Shown here: one piece after another, positions 1-8,867 of the stretch
Position numbering within the stretch: position 1 is the first letter of the stretch
How the letters are laid out: each line of letters starts with the position of its first letter
The notes under the pieces: model-generated
Database searches by the model: none
Seen by the model: the letters and a program-made list of their open reading frames with translations, nothing else
What the model was told of the DNA's origin: nothing
Made by a program: the position numbers and the translations under genes
NCBI GenBank assembly: GCA_038106885.1
Contig: JAYNFX010000003.1
Span: forward strand, 24,748 to 88,747
Direction: 5' to 3'
Origin: UBA3537 sp038106885
GTDB taxonomy: Bacteria; Bacteroidota; Bacteroidia; Flavobacteriales; Flavobacteriaceae
Length of the DNA stretch: 64,000 nt

Positions 1-1
1 T

Positions 2-574
2 GCAGATATATTATTATATGATGCTAATATTGTTCCTGTCGGCAAGGATCAATTACAGCATATCGAGATGACAAGAAATGTTGCTTCAAGATTCCATGCA
101 AAAATGGGTGAGACTTTTATTCTTCCAGATGCAAAAGTACAAGAAGACACTAAATTGATTCCCGGGACTGATGGTGAAAAAATGAGTAAGAGTAAAAATA
201 ATGTAATTGATATTTTCTTAGATGATAAAAGTTTAAGAAAACAAATTATGTCTATTAAAACTGATAGTACTCCACTTGAATCTCCAAAAAAATGGTCAAC
301 TTGTAATTGCTTTGCAATTTATGAACTACTTGCTGATCCTAAGCAAATAGACTCTATGAAAAATAAATATTGTAGTGGTAATTATGGATATGGTCATGCT
401 AAGCAAGAGCTTTACGAACTTATTACAGAAAAATTCTCAAATGAACGTGAAAAGTATTCGTACTATATGTCAAATCCAGATGAGATTAATAAAATACTAA
501 CTTTAGGTGCTGAAAAAGCAGCCCTAGTTGCAAAAGAAGTTTTATCACGTGTCAGGTCTAAACTGGGATACTAG
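2..574 (+). CDS. trpS: Tryptophan-tRNA ligase, C-terminal part (5' end outside window)
   Basis: Class I aminoacyl-tRNA synthetase that charges tRNA-Trp with tryptophan in the cytoplasm. The reading frame is open from the left edge of the window, so only about 190 C-terminal residues are present. The fragment starts in the Rossmann-fold region typical of TrpS (GKDQLQHIEMTRNVASRF) and carries the class I signature KMSKSKNN about 60 residues in, followed by the helical C-terminal domain ending in a conserved VRSKLGY-like tail. Nothing looks broken. The truncation is simply the window edge. Confidence 0.95.
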   Translation, partial: ADILLYDANIVPVGKDQLQHIEMTRNVASRFHAKMGETFILPDAKVQEDTKLIPGTDGEKMSKSKNNVIDIFLDDKSLRKQIMSIKTDSTPLESPKKWSTCNCFAIYELLADPKQIDSMKNKYCSGNYGYGHAKQELYELITEKFSNEREKYSYYMSNPDEINKILTLGAEKAALVAKEVLSRVRSKLGY

Positions 575-622
575 CCTAGGATGAAAATTAATCAAATAGC
601 TCATTTAGAGATTGCATAAACC

Positions 623-653
623 TTGCTGAAATTCAAAAAAATTTATACATTTG
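623..653 (+). promoter_or_regulatory. Bacteroidota-type promoter before the HU/SPOR gene
   Basis: TTG at 623-625, a 20-nt spacer, then TACATTTG at 646-653, matching the TTTG/TAnnTTTG pattern of Bacteroidota primary sigma-factor promoters. The -7 box ends only 5 nt before the ATG at 659, so the transcript would have almost no leader. The -33 position coincides with an upstream in-frame TTG, which argues against that TTG being the start codon. Confidence 0.55.
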
Positions 654-658
654 ATTTA

Positions 659-1582
659 ATGCAAATTAGTCAATACATAAGTGAATTATTATTTAGATAC
701 GACTGTGTCGTAGTCCCTGGCTTTGGAGCCTTTTTATCTGAGAGGGTTTCAGCCAAAATTGATAAAAATTCTGGTGAATTTTTTCCTCCTTGTAAACTTA
801 TTTCATTTAATGCCCAATTAAAAAGTAATGATGGCCTTCTGGCTAATCATATATCCTCAGTTGAAGAAATTACATATGAAAATGCGATTTCAAAGATTAA
901 AAAACAAGTTGATTATATTATTAAAAGTCTTGAAAATAGCGAGACTATAGAATTTCCAAATATTGGATCATTAACAAATTCAAAAAAAGGGAAAATCACT
1001 TTTGAGCCAACAAATAAAAACAATTTTTTAAAAGATTCTTTTGGGCTATCGACATTTATTTCGCCTACTGTTACTAGGAAAAATAAAAAATTAAGTAACA
1101 ATCCCACTATTGCTCTAAAAACAAAAAAACAAGAGGCTTATAATTTCCGAAAATACGCTGCAATAGGAATTATACTTTTAGGTTTGTCTAGTATTATAGG
1201 TGGTAACATTTATTCTACTAGCGTTGATAAACATAATACTCTTGTTCAACAAGAGGTAGATAGTATTATTGAAAACAGAATTCAAGAAGCAACTTTTTCA
1301 GTAAGCACTGATCTAAATCCTATTAATATCAATATTTCAAAAAAAGTTGGTGATTTTCATATTGTTGCAGGGGCATTTAGAATCAAGAAAAATAGTGAGA
1401 GAAAACTTCGTGAGCTTAAAAGATTAGGTTTTGATGCAAGACTTATTGGACAAAACAGATACGGTCTTCATCAAGTTGTTTTTGAAAGTTATAATACAAG
1501 AAAAGAAGCTGAGAATGCATTAATGAAGATTAAAAAAACTCAAGATAAAACAGCCTGGTTATTATTCAAAGAGATACTTTAG
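659..1582 (+). CDS. HU-CCDC81-like domain protein with membrane helix and SPOR domain
   Basis: A 307-residue protein with three parts. Residues 1-140 resemble the paired HU-like domains of bacterial HU-CCDC81 proteins (RYDCVVVPGFGAF near residue 14; a second HU-like half near 65-135, including IEFPNIGSL). Residues about 166-186 form one membrane helix. Residues about 231-305 form a SPOR domain (GDFHIVAGAF ... NRYGLHQVVF), which in other proteins binds denuded peptidoglycan at division sites. The topology would put the HU-like part in the cytoplasm and SPOR in the periplasm. The ATG at 659 was chosen over an upstream in-frame TTG because the conserved domain begins there and a promoter overlaps the TTG. 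A role in division or envelope-nucleoid coupling is inference. Confidence 0.8.
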   Translation: MQISQYISELLFRYDCVVVPGFGAFLSERVSAKIDKNSGEFFPPCKLISFNAQLKSNDGLLANHISSVEEITYENAISKIKKQVDYIIKSLENSETIEFPNIGSLTNSKKGKITFEPTNKNNFLKDSFGLSTFISPTVTRKNKKLSNNPTIALKTKKQEAYNFRKYAAIGIILLGLSSIIGGNIYSTSVDKHNTLVQQEVDSIIENRIQEATFSVSTDLNPININISKKVGDFHIVAGAFRIKKNSERKLRELKRLGFDARLIGQNRYGLHQVVFESYNTRKEAENALMKIKKTQDKTAWLLFKEIL

Positions 1583-1627
1583 TCAAACAAAAATTAATAA
1601 TCTTTCTCACCTTTAGTAATTTTTCTC

Positions 1628-2140
1628 ATGAAAATGATTAAATCCCCTACAGAATCAAAAACAGTAATGACAGATTTAGTTTTACCTAGTGAAACTAACT
1701 CAATTAATACACTTTTTGGTGGAGAATTGCTCGCAAGGATGGACCGAGCTGCAAGTATTGCTGCGCAGCGTCACTCAGAAAAAGTCGTTGTTACTGCATC
1801 TGTAAATCATGTAGCTTTTAATAATACTATACCACTAGGGAGTATTGTCAAAATTGAGGCAAAAGTATCAAGAGCATTTCGAACCTCAATGGAGGTCTAC
1901 TTAGATGTTTGGTATACTGACAACAATTTCAATCCACCAATAAAGGCTAATGAAGCTATTTTTACATTTGTAGCAGTTGACAAGAATAGAAATCCAACCA
2001 AGATACCACAGCTTAAACCTGAAACAGCTGAAGAGAAAAAAAGGTTTGATGGTGCACTAAGGAGAAGGCAACTCAGCCTTGTACTTGCTGGTAAAATGAA
2101 AGCTGAAGACGCTACAGAACTAAAAGCGCTTTTTAATTAA
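1628..2140 (+). CDS. Acyl-CoA thioesterase, hotdog fold
   Basis: A 170-residue single-hotdog-domain protein of the YciA/cytosolic acyl-CoA hydrolase type, which hydrolyses acyl-CoA to free fatty acid and CoA. Visible family signature: NSINTLFGGELLARMDRAAS near residues 24-43, with the catalytic-type Asn and Asp, followed by VVTASVNHVAF. The C-terminal tail is charged. It lies 45 nt after the HU/SPOR gene and converges on the EnvC-like gene with a 16-nt gap. Substrate chain length cannot be read from sequence. A second ATG two codons downstream is an equally possible start. Confidence 0.88.
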   Translation: MKMIKSPTESKTVMTDLVLPSETNSINTLFGGELLARMDRAASIAAQRHSEKVVVTASVNHVAFNNTIPLGSIVKIEAKVSRAFRTSMEVYLDVWYTDNNFNPPIKANEAIFTFVAVDKNRNPTKIPQLKPETAEEKKRFDGALRRRQLSLVLAGKMKAEDATELKALFN

Positions 2141-2156
2141 AATCGATTATAACTTA

Positions 2157-3389
2157 TTAATAAAGCTTATAAATCCATGATGATGGATTTTGTATTGAAC
2201 TATCTTTATAAATACCAAAACTAAGAATTGATTCTCCTGAAACTTTATTAGTTAGAACTTCTCCAATTACTTGTTTAGTTGTTACCTTGTCTCCTTTACC
2301 AACATAAAACTTTGATAAGTTTTTATAGACAGTAATATAATTTCCATGACGAATCATTATTGTATTGTTTCCGTTTCTTGGGGTCATAACTCCTTGTACA
2401 GTTCCTTCCCAAACAGCCCTGACTGGCTCAGCTTGATTTGTTGCAATTCGAACCCCATTACTCTTAATTTTAATTTTCGGATCTATTGGAGATGGATTTG
2501 TTCCAAAACGCAACTTTACAACACCATTAGCAACAGGCCAAGGCAACTTGCCTTTGTTTGCAGTAAAAGTTGCGGCTAATTTTTTCTGCTCAGGAGTTAA
2601 AGCGAATGTGACTATTTTATTTGACTTCCCTGCTTTTGCATTTGAAGCTGCAATAGCCTCCTGAATAAGTTTTCTAATTTCACGATCTAATTTTTCTGAT
2701 TCGCGCTGTTTAACTTTAATTTGTGCAGAAAATTTTACTAGGTTTTTCTGAATTTCTTCAATTAATTCTTTTTGTGCCAATAATTCATCATCTAAAATTG
2801 CTTTTGCTGCCTTATTCTCAGAAACTAACTTCTGTTTGTCTTTCTTCTGTCGCAATAGATCGTTATTAAGTTCCTGGAGTTGTTTTGCCTCTTGTTTTAT
2901 AACTTCAGACTGTTGCTTCTGATAGTTTGCATATTGTTTTATGTATTGTAATCTTCTGTAAGCTTGTTGAAAATTAGATGATGACAAAACAAACATTAAT
3001 TTATTATCTGAAGCGCGATTTTTGTAAGATTTTAAAATCATTTTGGCATAATCGTCTTTCAATAATTTTATCTTATTACGTTTTTTTGAAATTAAATTTT
3101 GATTATCATTTATCTCTAGAGTAAGTAAATTTGCTTGCTGATTTGTAATTCGAATCAAGTTTTTTCGAACACTGATTTTGTAATTTAGATTTTCAACAGA
3201 GCTTACAATAGATTTCTTTTCTTTTTTCCTTTCAAATAACATATTTGTTATTTGTCTAATCTCTTGTTGTAGCTCTCGCCGTTTATTTTCTAGTTCAATT
3301 TGTCTTTTACTTTGACTATGACAATCTTGAAAAGCAAATGCCAAAAAAACAATTGAAGTAATTATATAATATTTAGATTTAAATGCCAT
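2157..3389 (-). CDS. EnvC-like murein hydrolase activator (degenerate M23/LytM)
   Basis: A 410-residue exported protein with a signal peptide (residues 1-26), a long coiled coil (about 28-250, rich in K, Q and E) and a C-terminal LytM/M23 fold (about 300-410). The usual zinc ligands are missing: NGVRI replaces the first H/D motif and LSFGIYK replaces the HxH motif (normally LHFEI). This fits EnvC/NlpD-type activators that bind and switch on amidases rather than cut peptidoglycan. Its ATG overlaps the stop of the DUF4292 gene as TAATG, so the two are translationally coupled. It is the last gene of an operon running leftward. Confidence 0.85.
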   Translation of the reverse strand: MAFKSKYYIITSIVFLAFAFQDCHSQSKRQIELENKRRELQQEIRQITNMLFERKKEKKSIVSSVENLNYKISVRKNLIRITNQQANLLTLEINDNQNLISKKRNKIKLLKDDYAKMILKSYKNRASDNKLMFVLSSSNFQQAYRRLQYIKQYANYQKQQSEVIKQEAKQLQELNNDLLRQKKDKQKLVSENKAAKAILDDELLAQKELIEEIQKNLVKFSAQIKVKQRESEKLDREIRKLIQEAIAASNAKAGKSNKIVTFALTPEQKKLAATFTANKGKLPWPVANGVVKLRFGTNPSPIDPKIKIKSNGVRIATNQAEPVRAVWEGTVQGVMTPRNGNNTIMIRHGNYITVYKNLSKFYVGKGDKVTTKQVIGEVLTNKVSGESILSFGIYKDSSIQNPSSWIYKLY

Positions 3390-4153
3390 TAAAAATTAAG
3401 TTGTCTATAACCCTTAGGTAACTTGAACGGAAAGCGTATTGATTGATTCAAGCTTACGGATTTTAAATTCAATTTTATAAAAGTATTATTCTGTTTCTCA
3501 TTAATAGTAATTGCCATTTTACTAGGAATTAGTTGCTGATTAATTTCCTGAAAATCGTCATAATTTACTTTGAGATGTATTTCTTCTTTCAAATGAGAAA
3601 TTTCTTGAGTTTTCATTTTAAAATAAAACGGATTAATTCTATATAATACGTTCAAAGTAGGATCTAATTTATATGGCTTTAATGTGTATCCGCTATTATC
3701 TTTTATTTGATTTAAAGATGATGAATTGTGCTTAAAAAAAGTATCGCCAAGTAAAAGGTTTTCTAGATTTGAAAAATCTAAATCAATCCCTAAAAGCTGC
3801 TTTATCAAAGAAAAATCTCCATCAAAATAAGTTTTATCAATTTTATTATACATCTGAACTCTATCAGGTGTAATTTTAATCCTTATCATGTTTAAAAAGG
3901 CATTTATCCATATTGTTTTACCGCGATCCATTCTTAATGTCACGGTGTTTGATTGAACTTTTGAGTTTTGAAATAATTCTATTTTAAGCTTGCATTGTAA
4001 TGTATTGAATTTAGCATGTTGTTTAATATGCTTTTTTAGAATTTGTTTAGTCCTCATTTCTGGAATTTCGCCGACAGTTGACGTCAAATTTTTCCCTGGT
4101 GCACAACCATATAGTAAAACTATAATAATTATATATCTAAATTTACTACTCAT
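3389..4153 (-). CDS. DUF4292 lipoprotein
   Basis: A 254-residue lipoprotein: a short hydrophobic leader ends at a lipobox LLYGC (lipidated Cys17). The rest resembles the Bacteroidota DUF4292 family, which is thought to have a LolA/LppX-like beta fold able to hold a lipid. That comparison is from memory and not tested. The gene sits between a TPR gene and the EnvC-like gene, coupled to both by one-base TAATG overlaps. The context suggests a periplasmic or outer-membrane maintenance role. No catalytic motif is visible. Confidence 0.75.
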   Translation of the reverse strand: MSSKFRYIIIIVLLYGCAPGKNLTSTVGEIPEMRTKQILKKHIKQHAKFNTLQCKLKIELFQNSKVQSNTVTLRMDRGKTIWINAFLNMIRIKITPDRVQMYNKIDKTYFDGDFSLIKQLLGIDLDFSNLENLLLGDTFFKHNSSSLNQIKDNSGYTLKPYKLDPTLNVLYRINPFYFKMKTQEISHLKEEIHLKVNYDDFQEINQQLIPSKMAITINEKQNNTFIKLNLKSVSLNQSIRFPFKLPKGYRQLNF

Positions 4154-5502
4154 TACGATTTTAAAAGCTGAATCATGTCACTAATTTCCTTAGCTTTCTC
4201 AGAGTTTTTATTTTTTTTATACAAATCAAACATTAATTCATAATACTCTAAACTGATATTATTATCTTCAAAAATATAATCAGAACCTTGCTCCATAACC
4301 TCTATTGCGTCTGCCCAATTTTGTAAATAAAACTGAGATTTTCCATATATCAAATATAATTCAATTTGTGTCGGAAATAACTCTAGGTGTTTAAATGAAA
4401 ACTCTAATGCTTTACTATATTGTTTTGTTTTTAAATAAATATTCGCTAATTTTTTAATAATATTTACATCTTGTGAAGATTCTTCGAATGCTTTCTTATA
4501 ATAATAGTTTGCTTTTTCTAATTGTTTCTTTTCAAGAAAATAATCTCCCCATCCTTCACTATTTAGATCAGAATTAATTAATTTAGTTGAAGGTTCGATT
4601 GATAATAATACATCGCTGTAAGATGGATTTTTCTTTACAAAATCAATAAAATCTTTTAATACTTTCAATTTCATTATTGGAGGCAGAACATTACTTTCTG
4701 TTACAATCTTCATAGAATTAATAGCGCCATCGTAATCTTTTTGATTTAAATAAAACTTATACAATGCTACGTGTGGAATATGAGATTTTGGATACAAATC
4801 AAGAAATGACAATGCTGTATTGTATGCTTCCTTTTCTAAACCATATTCACTTAAAGCATATATTAAATTTATAAAGTTATTTGAATCTTCAGAATTAGAA
4901 TCTAAGCGTTGTTTCAAAAATTCTATGTGTGATCCTTGATCTGAGGTTTGTTTGTAAATTTTTATTCTTAATTGATCTCGATTTAGGTTATATCCATAAT
5001 GATCATCCATGAATTGTATATGACTTAAAGCTTCATTGTAGCGACCAGTATTAGCGTATAAATAGCTTAGATTTTCCTCATAATCTCTGTTATAATTTAA
5101 AATTGGTAAAAGCTCTTCAATGGCCTTGTCAAAATTATTTTGCTCCAAATAAAGGTTATAGAGCTTATCCCTATACCAAAAATTCTTGTTATCTAAAGAA
5201 ATAGCCTTTCTTAAATTTCTTTCAGAATCACTATATTTTTTAATTTTAAAATATATATTTCCTAGCTCATAGTAAATCACAGCTCGATTTGGAAAAAGCT
5301 CCTTGCAATCATTTAATTTTTTAATTGCTTTATTAAAATTTTCAATACCCTTTTGCTTTAAAGCGTCATAAAACTTGATTTGAAATTCTTCATCAGCAGA
5401 AATTAAATTTGAAATACTATCATGTTTAATTTGGGCTGATAAAAGATGAGCTGCTAAAAGACCCTGAATAAGTATAAATTTTTTTATGTAGGTTCTTTTC
5501 AT
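4153..5502 (-). CDS. Exported tetratricopeptide-repeat protein
   Basis: A 449-residue protein with an N-terminal signal peptide (about 1-24, ending LLSAQ) followed by at least eight TPR-like helical repeats, for example AVIYYELGNIYFKIKKYSDS, NFWYRDKLYNLYLEQNNFDKA and the later YLIYGKSQFYLQNWADAIEV. TPR arrays mediate protein-protein contacts; no enzymatic motif is present. It overlaps the dUTPase gene by 4 nt (ATGA) and the DUF4292 gene by 1 nt. This position among a flippase, a lipoprotein and an EnvC-like gene suggests an envelope assembly partner, which is inference. Confidence 0.8.
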   Translation of the reverse strand: MKRTYIKKFILIQGLLAAHLLSAQIKHDSISNLISADEEFQIKFYDALKQKGIENFNKAIKKLNDCKELFPNRAVIYYELGNIYFKIKKYSDSERNLRKAISLDNKNFWYRDKLYNLYLEQNNFDKAIEELLPILNYNRDYEENLSYLYANTGRYNEALSHIQFMDDHYGYNLNRDQLRIKIYKQTSDQGSHIEFLKQRLDSNSEDSNNFINLIYALSEYGLEKEAYNTALSFLDLYPKSHIPHVALYKFYLNQKDYDGAINSMKIVTESNVLPPIMKLKVLKDFIDFVKKNPSYSDVLLSIEPSTKLINSDLNSEGWGDYFLEKKQLEKANYYYKKAFEESSQDVNIIKKLANIYLKTKQYSKALEFSFKHLELFPTQIELYLIYGKSQFYLQNWADAIEVMEQGSDYIFEDNNISLEYYELMFDLYKKNKNSEKAKEISDMIQLLKS

Positions 5503-5933
5503 TTTTGACCTGTGCTTCCAAATCCACCACTCCCTCTTTTGGTCTTGGATAGATCGTTACATTCTTCCCAAATAGCACGCTCATGTTTAGCAATTACTAT
5601 TTGAGCAATTCTATCTCCATTTTTAATTATAAAATCATTTTCTGAAAAGTTAATTAATATTACACCAATCTCCCCTCTATAATCAGCATCAATAGTCCCA
5701 GGGCTATTTAATACTGTTACGCCATATTTAGCCGCTAATCCACTACGAGACCTGACCTGGGCCTCATAGCCTTTTGGAAGAGCAATAAAAATGCCAGTAG
5801 GCACAATAGCTCTTTGGTTAGGTTTTAAAGTAATATCGGTTTTAATATTTGATCTTAGATCCATCCCAGCGGACTCTAATGTCTCATAATTTGGTAACGG
5901 GTGGTCAGATTTATTGATTATTTTTACTTTCAT
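5499..5933 (-). CDS. dut: dUTP diphosphatase
   Basis: Hydrolyses dUTP to dUMP and pyrophosphate, keeping uracil out of DNA and supplying the dTMP pathway. At 144 residues it has the normal length for the homotrimeric enzyme. The conserved motifs are all visible: AGMDLRS (22-28), RSGLAAKYGV, PGTIDADYRGE with the catalytic Asp, GDRIAQ, and the C-terminal RGSGGFGSTG that closes over the nucleotide. It overlaps the genes on both sides by 4 nt (ATGA), so it is translated within the flippase-dut-TPR operon. Confidence 0.96.
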   Translation of the reverse strand: MKVKIINKSDHPLPNYETLESAGMDLRSNIKTDITLKPNQRAIVPTGIFIALPKGYEAQVRSRSGLAAKYGVTVLNSPGTIDADYRGEIGVILINFSENDFIIKNGDRIAQIVIAKHERAIWEECNDLSKTKRGSGGFGSTGQK

Positions 5934-7396
5934 TTTTCTGGTTTTATAAACTTTCTTATAGTCGTCTTCTCATTATACAATACAATAGTAATTAATATAA
6001 ATATGAGTATTAAGCCAATAATATATTCCCCTCTAAATCTGTAAAAAGAAAGAGCTGAAAACAAAACAGATAAAAATAAATAGATGCTAATTTTACTAAT
6101 ATTATAGGGAATTGTATAATATTTTTGCCCAAGCGAATACGATGCTATTGCCATCAGAGTATAAGCTGCTAAGGTTGCAATTGCAGAGGCTAAATATCCG
6201 ATTAAAGGAATAAAAATTATGTTTATTATTAGAGTTAATAAAGCACCAAAAATTGATATAAAAGCACCTATTTCTGTTCTATCTGTTACTTTATACCAAA
6301 CTGAAAGCGCATGATAAATTCCTAAAAATAAATAGGCCAGTAATAAAATAGGAACGATACTCATAGCTTCCCAATATGCTTCGTTTGGTATTAAAATCAA
6401 TTTTAAGAAATCAATAAATACTACTACTAACAAAAGAATAAGTGATCCTAAAATTACAAAAACCTCTAAGATGCTAGCATAGCTTTTTTTCGCATGGCTT
6501 TTATCGAAATTGCTGAAAAAAAATGGCTCTATTCCTAACCTGTATGCTGTAGAAAATAAAGTCATAAATAAAGCTAACTTATAACATGCAGAATAAGTTC
6601 CAATTGCAGCTTTAGACAAATCTTGAGGTAGTAGACGCTCCAATAATATTCTATCAAAACTTTCATTAATTGAAAAAGCAATTCCAGCTACGAGCACAGG
6701 GAACGCATAACGGAGCATCTTTTTCCATAGAAGCCAATCAAAATTATATTTGAGTTTAAAATAAAATGAGCTTAATAATATTAATGTAGCAATACTTGCT
6801 ATTAAATTAGCAATAAAAATATAGTGTATTTCAAAGTTTGAAACGTAAAAATTATTCCAAAAACTAGAGCCCTGTGCTAAACCTTTTAGGTAAATTAAAA
6901 ACAAAATATTTAACCCTAAATTAATTAAGACATTTGTAATCTTTACAATTGTATATTTAATAGGCTTCCCTAAAGCTCTTAAATAAGCAAAAGGGATAAT
7001 AACCATCGTATCAAAAAATAAAATAAATAATACTAAAACAATATACTCTGGATCAATATGTATGATTGATGAAATATTATTCTTAAAAAAATATCCAAAA
7101 ACTAATACTGCTGATGATGAAATAATCAATGAAATAGCAGATGTGCCAATAACTTTTGCTTTGTTCTCAACAATGTTAATAAATCTAAAAAAGGCCGTTT
7201 CCATCCCATAAGTCAACAGGACATTAAATAATACAAAATATGCAAAAATTAGTGAGACATCTCCGTAGTCTGATACATTATTTAACACTGATGCATCTGT
7301 GTGAAGACGCACAAGTAGAAAGCTAAGCATTTTTGGTACTACTGTAGCAATACCATAAATAAATGTTTGCTTATAAAGTGTCTTTAATCGGGTCAA
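5930..7396 (-). CDS. Polysaccharide flippase, MATE/MOP superfamily
   Basis: A 488-residue polytopic inner-membrane protein with about 12-14 hydrophobic helices, of the Wzx/oligosaccharide flippase type that moves lipid-linked sugars across the inner membrane. The N-terminus (KQTFIYGIATVVPKML) is typical of the Bacteroidota family. The start is TTG: an in-frame TAA lies two codons upstream and no ATG occurs for the next 22 codons. It is the first gene of the flippase-dut-TPR-DUF4292-EnvC operon. It is distinct from the Wzx-like protein at 27437-28720. Its substrate is unknown; lipid II-like or O-antigen precursors are possible. Confidence 0.85.
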   Translation of the reverse strand: MTRLKTLYKQTFIYGIATVVPKMLSFLLVRLHTDASVLNNVSDYGDVSLIFAYFVLFNVLLTYGMETAFFRFINIVENKAKVIGTSAISLIISSSAVLVFGYFFKNNISSIIHIDPEYIVLVLFILFFDTMVIIPFAYLRALGKPIKYTIVKITNVLINLGLNILFLIYLKGLAQGSSFWNNFYVSNFEIHYIFIANLIASIATLILLSSFYFKLKYNFDWLLWKKMLRYAFPVLVAGIAFSINESFDRILLERLLPQDLSKAAIGTYSACYKLALFMTLFSTAYRLGIEPFFFSNFDKSHAKKSYASILEVFVILGSLILLLVVVFIDFLKLILIPNEAYWEAMSIVPILLLAYLFLGIYHALSVWYKVTDRTEIGAFISIFGALLTLIINIIFIPLIGYLASAIATLAAYTLMAIASYSLGQKYYTIPYNISKISIYLFLSVLFSALSFYRFRGEYIIGLILIFILITIVLYNEKTTIRKFIKPEK

Positions 7397-7446
7397 ACTT
7401 TAGGAATAAAAAAATAAAAATACACTTTTTTAAAGGATATATAAAA

Positions 7447-7911
7447 TTATCTGATTCGAGTGACTGGGTAAGGCTTTGACGGCTTATAATATAAATTTTT
7501 AAACTCAATATACATTCGTTTATTTTGAATTCTATAGCTCAAAACGCATGAATTGTCTAGAAGTGAAAAATGAGAATTATTTTTCTCATGATCTGTATTT
7601 CCTATAATTATATCTTCAGAATGGTTATTATTAATTGATTTAAAGCGTCCAAATACCATATTATTTCTGTGTAAAGCCTTAACGCGTTGACCTCTAAAAT
7701 GAATGCTATCAAAATTAATAAAAGAAGATTTTTTTATAGGTAAAAAAACATTAAACCCACTCCCGCCTCCTTCAACACCAGCAATCCATTTTTCAAAGTA
7801 AGCAGGAGATGAAAGATTTAAATTTGAGTTACTTATAGATTTTATATTTGCATTAGAATGACATGAAGTAATTATAATACTCAAGAATGTTATTACTATA
7901 AACTTATTCAT
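7447..7911 (-). CDS. Small conserved lipoprotein of unknown function
   Basis: A 154-residue putative lipoprotein: hydrophobic leader and lipobox ITSC (Cys17). The mature part contains a Gly-rich stretch WIAGVEGGGSGFNVF followed by mostly beta-type sequence with a basic C-terminus. I do not recognise a named family, although the Gly-rich motif gives the impression of a conserved flavobacterial lipoprotein. It lies between the atp terminator and the flippase gene, about 50 nt upstream of the flippase start on the same strand, so it may be the first gene of that operon. No function is proposed. Confidence 0.65.
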   Translation of the reverse strand: MNKFIVITFLSIIITSCHSNANIKSISNSNLNLSSPAYFEKWIAGVEGGGSGFNVFLPIKKSSFINFDSIHFRGQRVKALHRNNMVFGRFKSINNNHSEDIIIGNTDHEKNNSHFSLLDNSCVLSYRIQNKRMYIEFKNLYYKPSKPYPVTRIR

Positions 7912-7954
7912 AAATAAAGATTAATACTAAATAAAATAGCAAATTTCATTCCAT

Positions 7955-7982
7955 AAAAAACCCCACATTGCCTGTGGGGTTA
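7955..7982 (-). terminator. Rho-independent terminator of the atp operon
   Basis: A perfect 9-bp stem (aaccccaca, 7959-7967, pairing with tgtggggtt, 7973-7981) with a 5-nt loop. Read on the minus strand it is followed by six T. It lies about 20 nt after the atpG stop codon, exactly where the operon should end. Confidence 0.85.
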
Positions 7983-8001
7983 AATTTATTTGAATTGATA
8001 A

Positions 8002-8859
8002 CTAACTGTTTAGAGCCTCTGCTCCGCCAACAATTTCTAAAATCTCATTAGTTATGGCAGCTTGTCTGGCTTTATTATAAGTCAGTTTTAATTGATCTCT
8101 AAGCTCTGTTGCATTATCAGTAGCTTTGTGCATGGCAGTCATTCGAGCTCCGTGTTCACTTGCAAAACTATCCCTTATAGCTTTAAATAATTGCGTCTTT
8201 AAAGACTTTGGAATTAAGGTTTTTACAATTTCAACCTTTGATGGTTCAAAAATATAATCTTGATTATTATTAATTTGATCATTTGAGGTAACGATGGGTA
8301 AAAATTGCTCTGTAGTAACAATTTGTGTCGCTGCGTTTTTGAATTTATTATATACTAGTTCAATTTTATCAACAGAACCATCTTCAAATTTATTCATTAA
8401 GACCTGAGCGATTTGAGCAACATTAGTGAAATTTAAATCATCAAAAATTTTACTTTCATTTGACAAAATTTTAAACTCTTTAGAAAGCGAATCATTAGCT
8501 TTCTTCCCAATAGCCATAACTGAAACATTTCCTTTGGTATAATTCTTTGCTAATTCATTGACTTGCTTTATAATATTTGAATTAAACGCTCCACACAATC
8601 CTCTATTTGAAGTTATAGCTACAATTAAAATATTTTTAATCTCTCTATTTTTAGTGAAAACACTACCATTATCAGCATCTAAATTAGAACTAAAGTTCTG
8701 TAATAATTCAGTTAACTTATCAGCGTATGGCCGCATCGCTGTTATTGCATCTTGAGCTTTTTTAAGCTTCGCAGCAGAGACCATCTTCATTGCGCTTGTT
8801 ATCTGCATTGTTGAAGATACCGAGGAAATTCTATTGCGTATTTCTTTTAAATTGGCCAT
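8002..8859 (-). CDS. atpG: F1F0 ATP synthase subunit gamma
   Basis: Central rotor shaft of F1. At 285 residues it has normal length, with the conserved N-terminal coiled coil (LKEIRNRISSVSSTMQITSA), the middle SNRGLCGAFN motif and the C-terminal ARMTAMHKATDNA helix. It starts 8 nt after atpA and is the last gene of the atp operon, followed by a strong terminator. The catalytic beta and the epsilon subunits are not in this window. In Bacteroidota they are commonly encoded elsewhere as a separate atpDC pair. Confidence 0.97.
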   Translation of the reverse strand: MANLKEIRNRISSVSSTMQITSAMKMVSAAKLKKAQDAITAMRPYADKLTELLQNFSSNLDADNGSVFTKNREIKNILIVAITSNRGLCGAFNSNIIKQVNELAKNYTKGNVSVMAIGKKANDSLSKEFKILSNESKIFDDLNFTNVAQIAQVLMNKFEDGSVDKIELVYNKFKNAATQIVTTEQFLPIVTSNDQINNNQDYIFEPSKVEIVKTLIPKSLKTQLFKAIRDSFASEHGARMTAMHKATDNATELRDQLKLTYNKARQAAITNEILEIVGGAEALNS

Positions 8860-8867
8860 GTTTTTAA

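Noticed and set aside
623..658. Upstream TTG as start of the HU/SPOR protein
   Set aside because: It coincides with the -33 promoter element and the added residues do not belong to the conserved domain.
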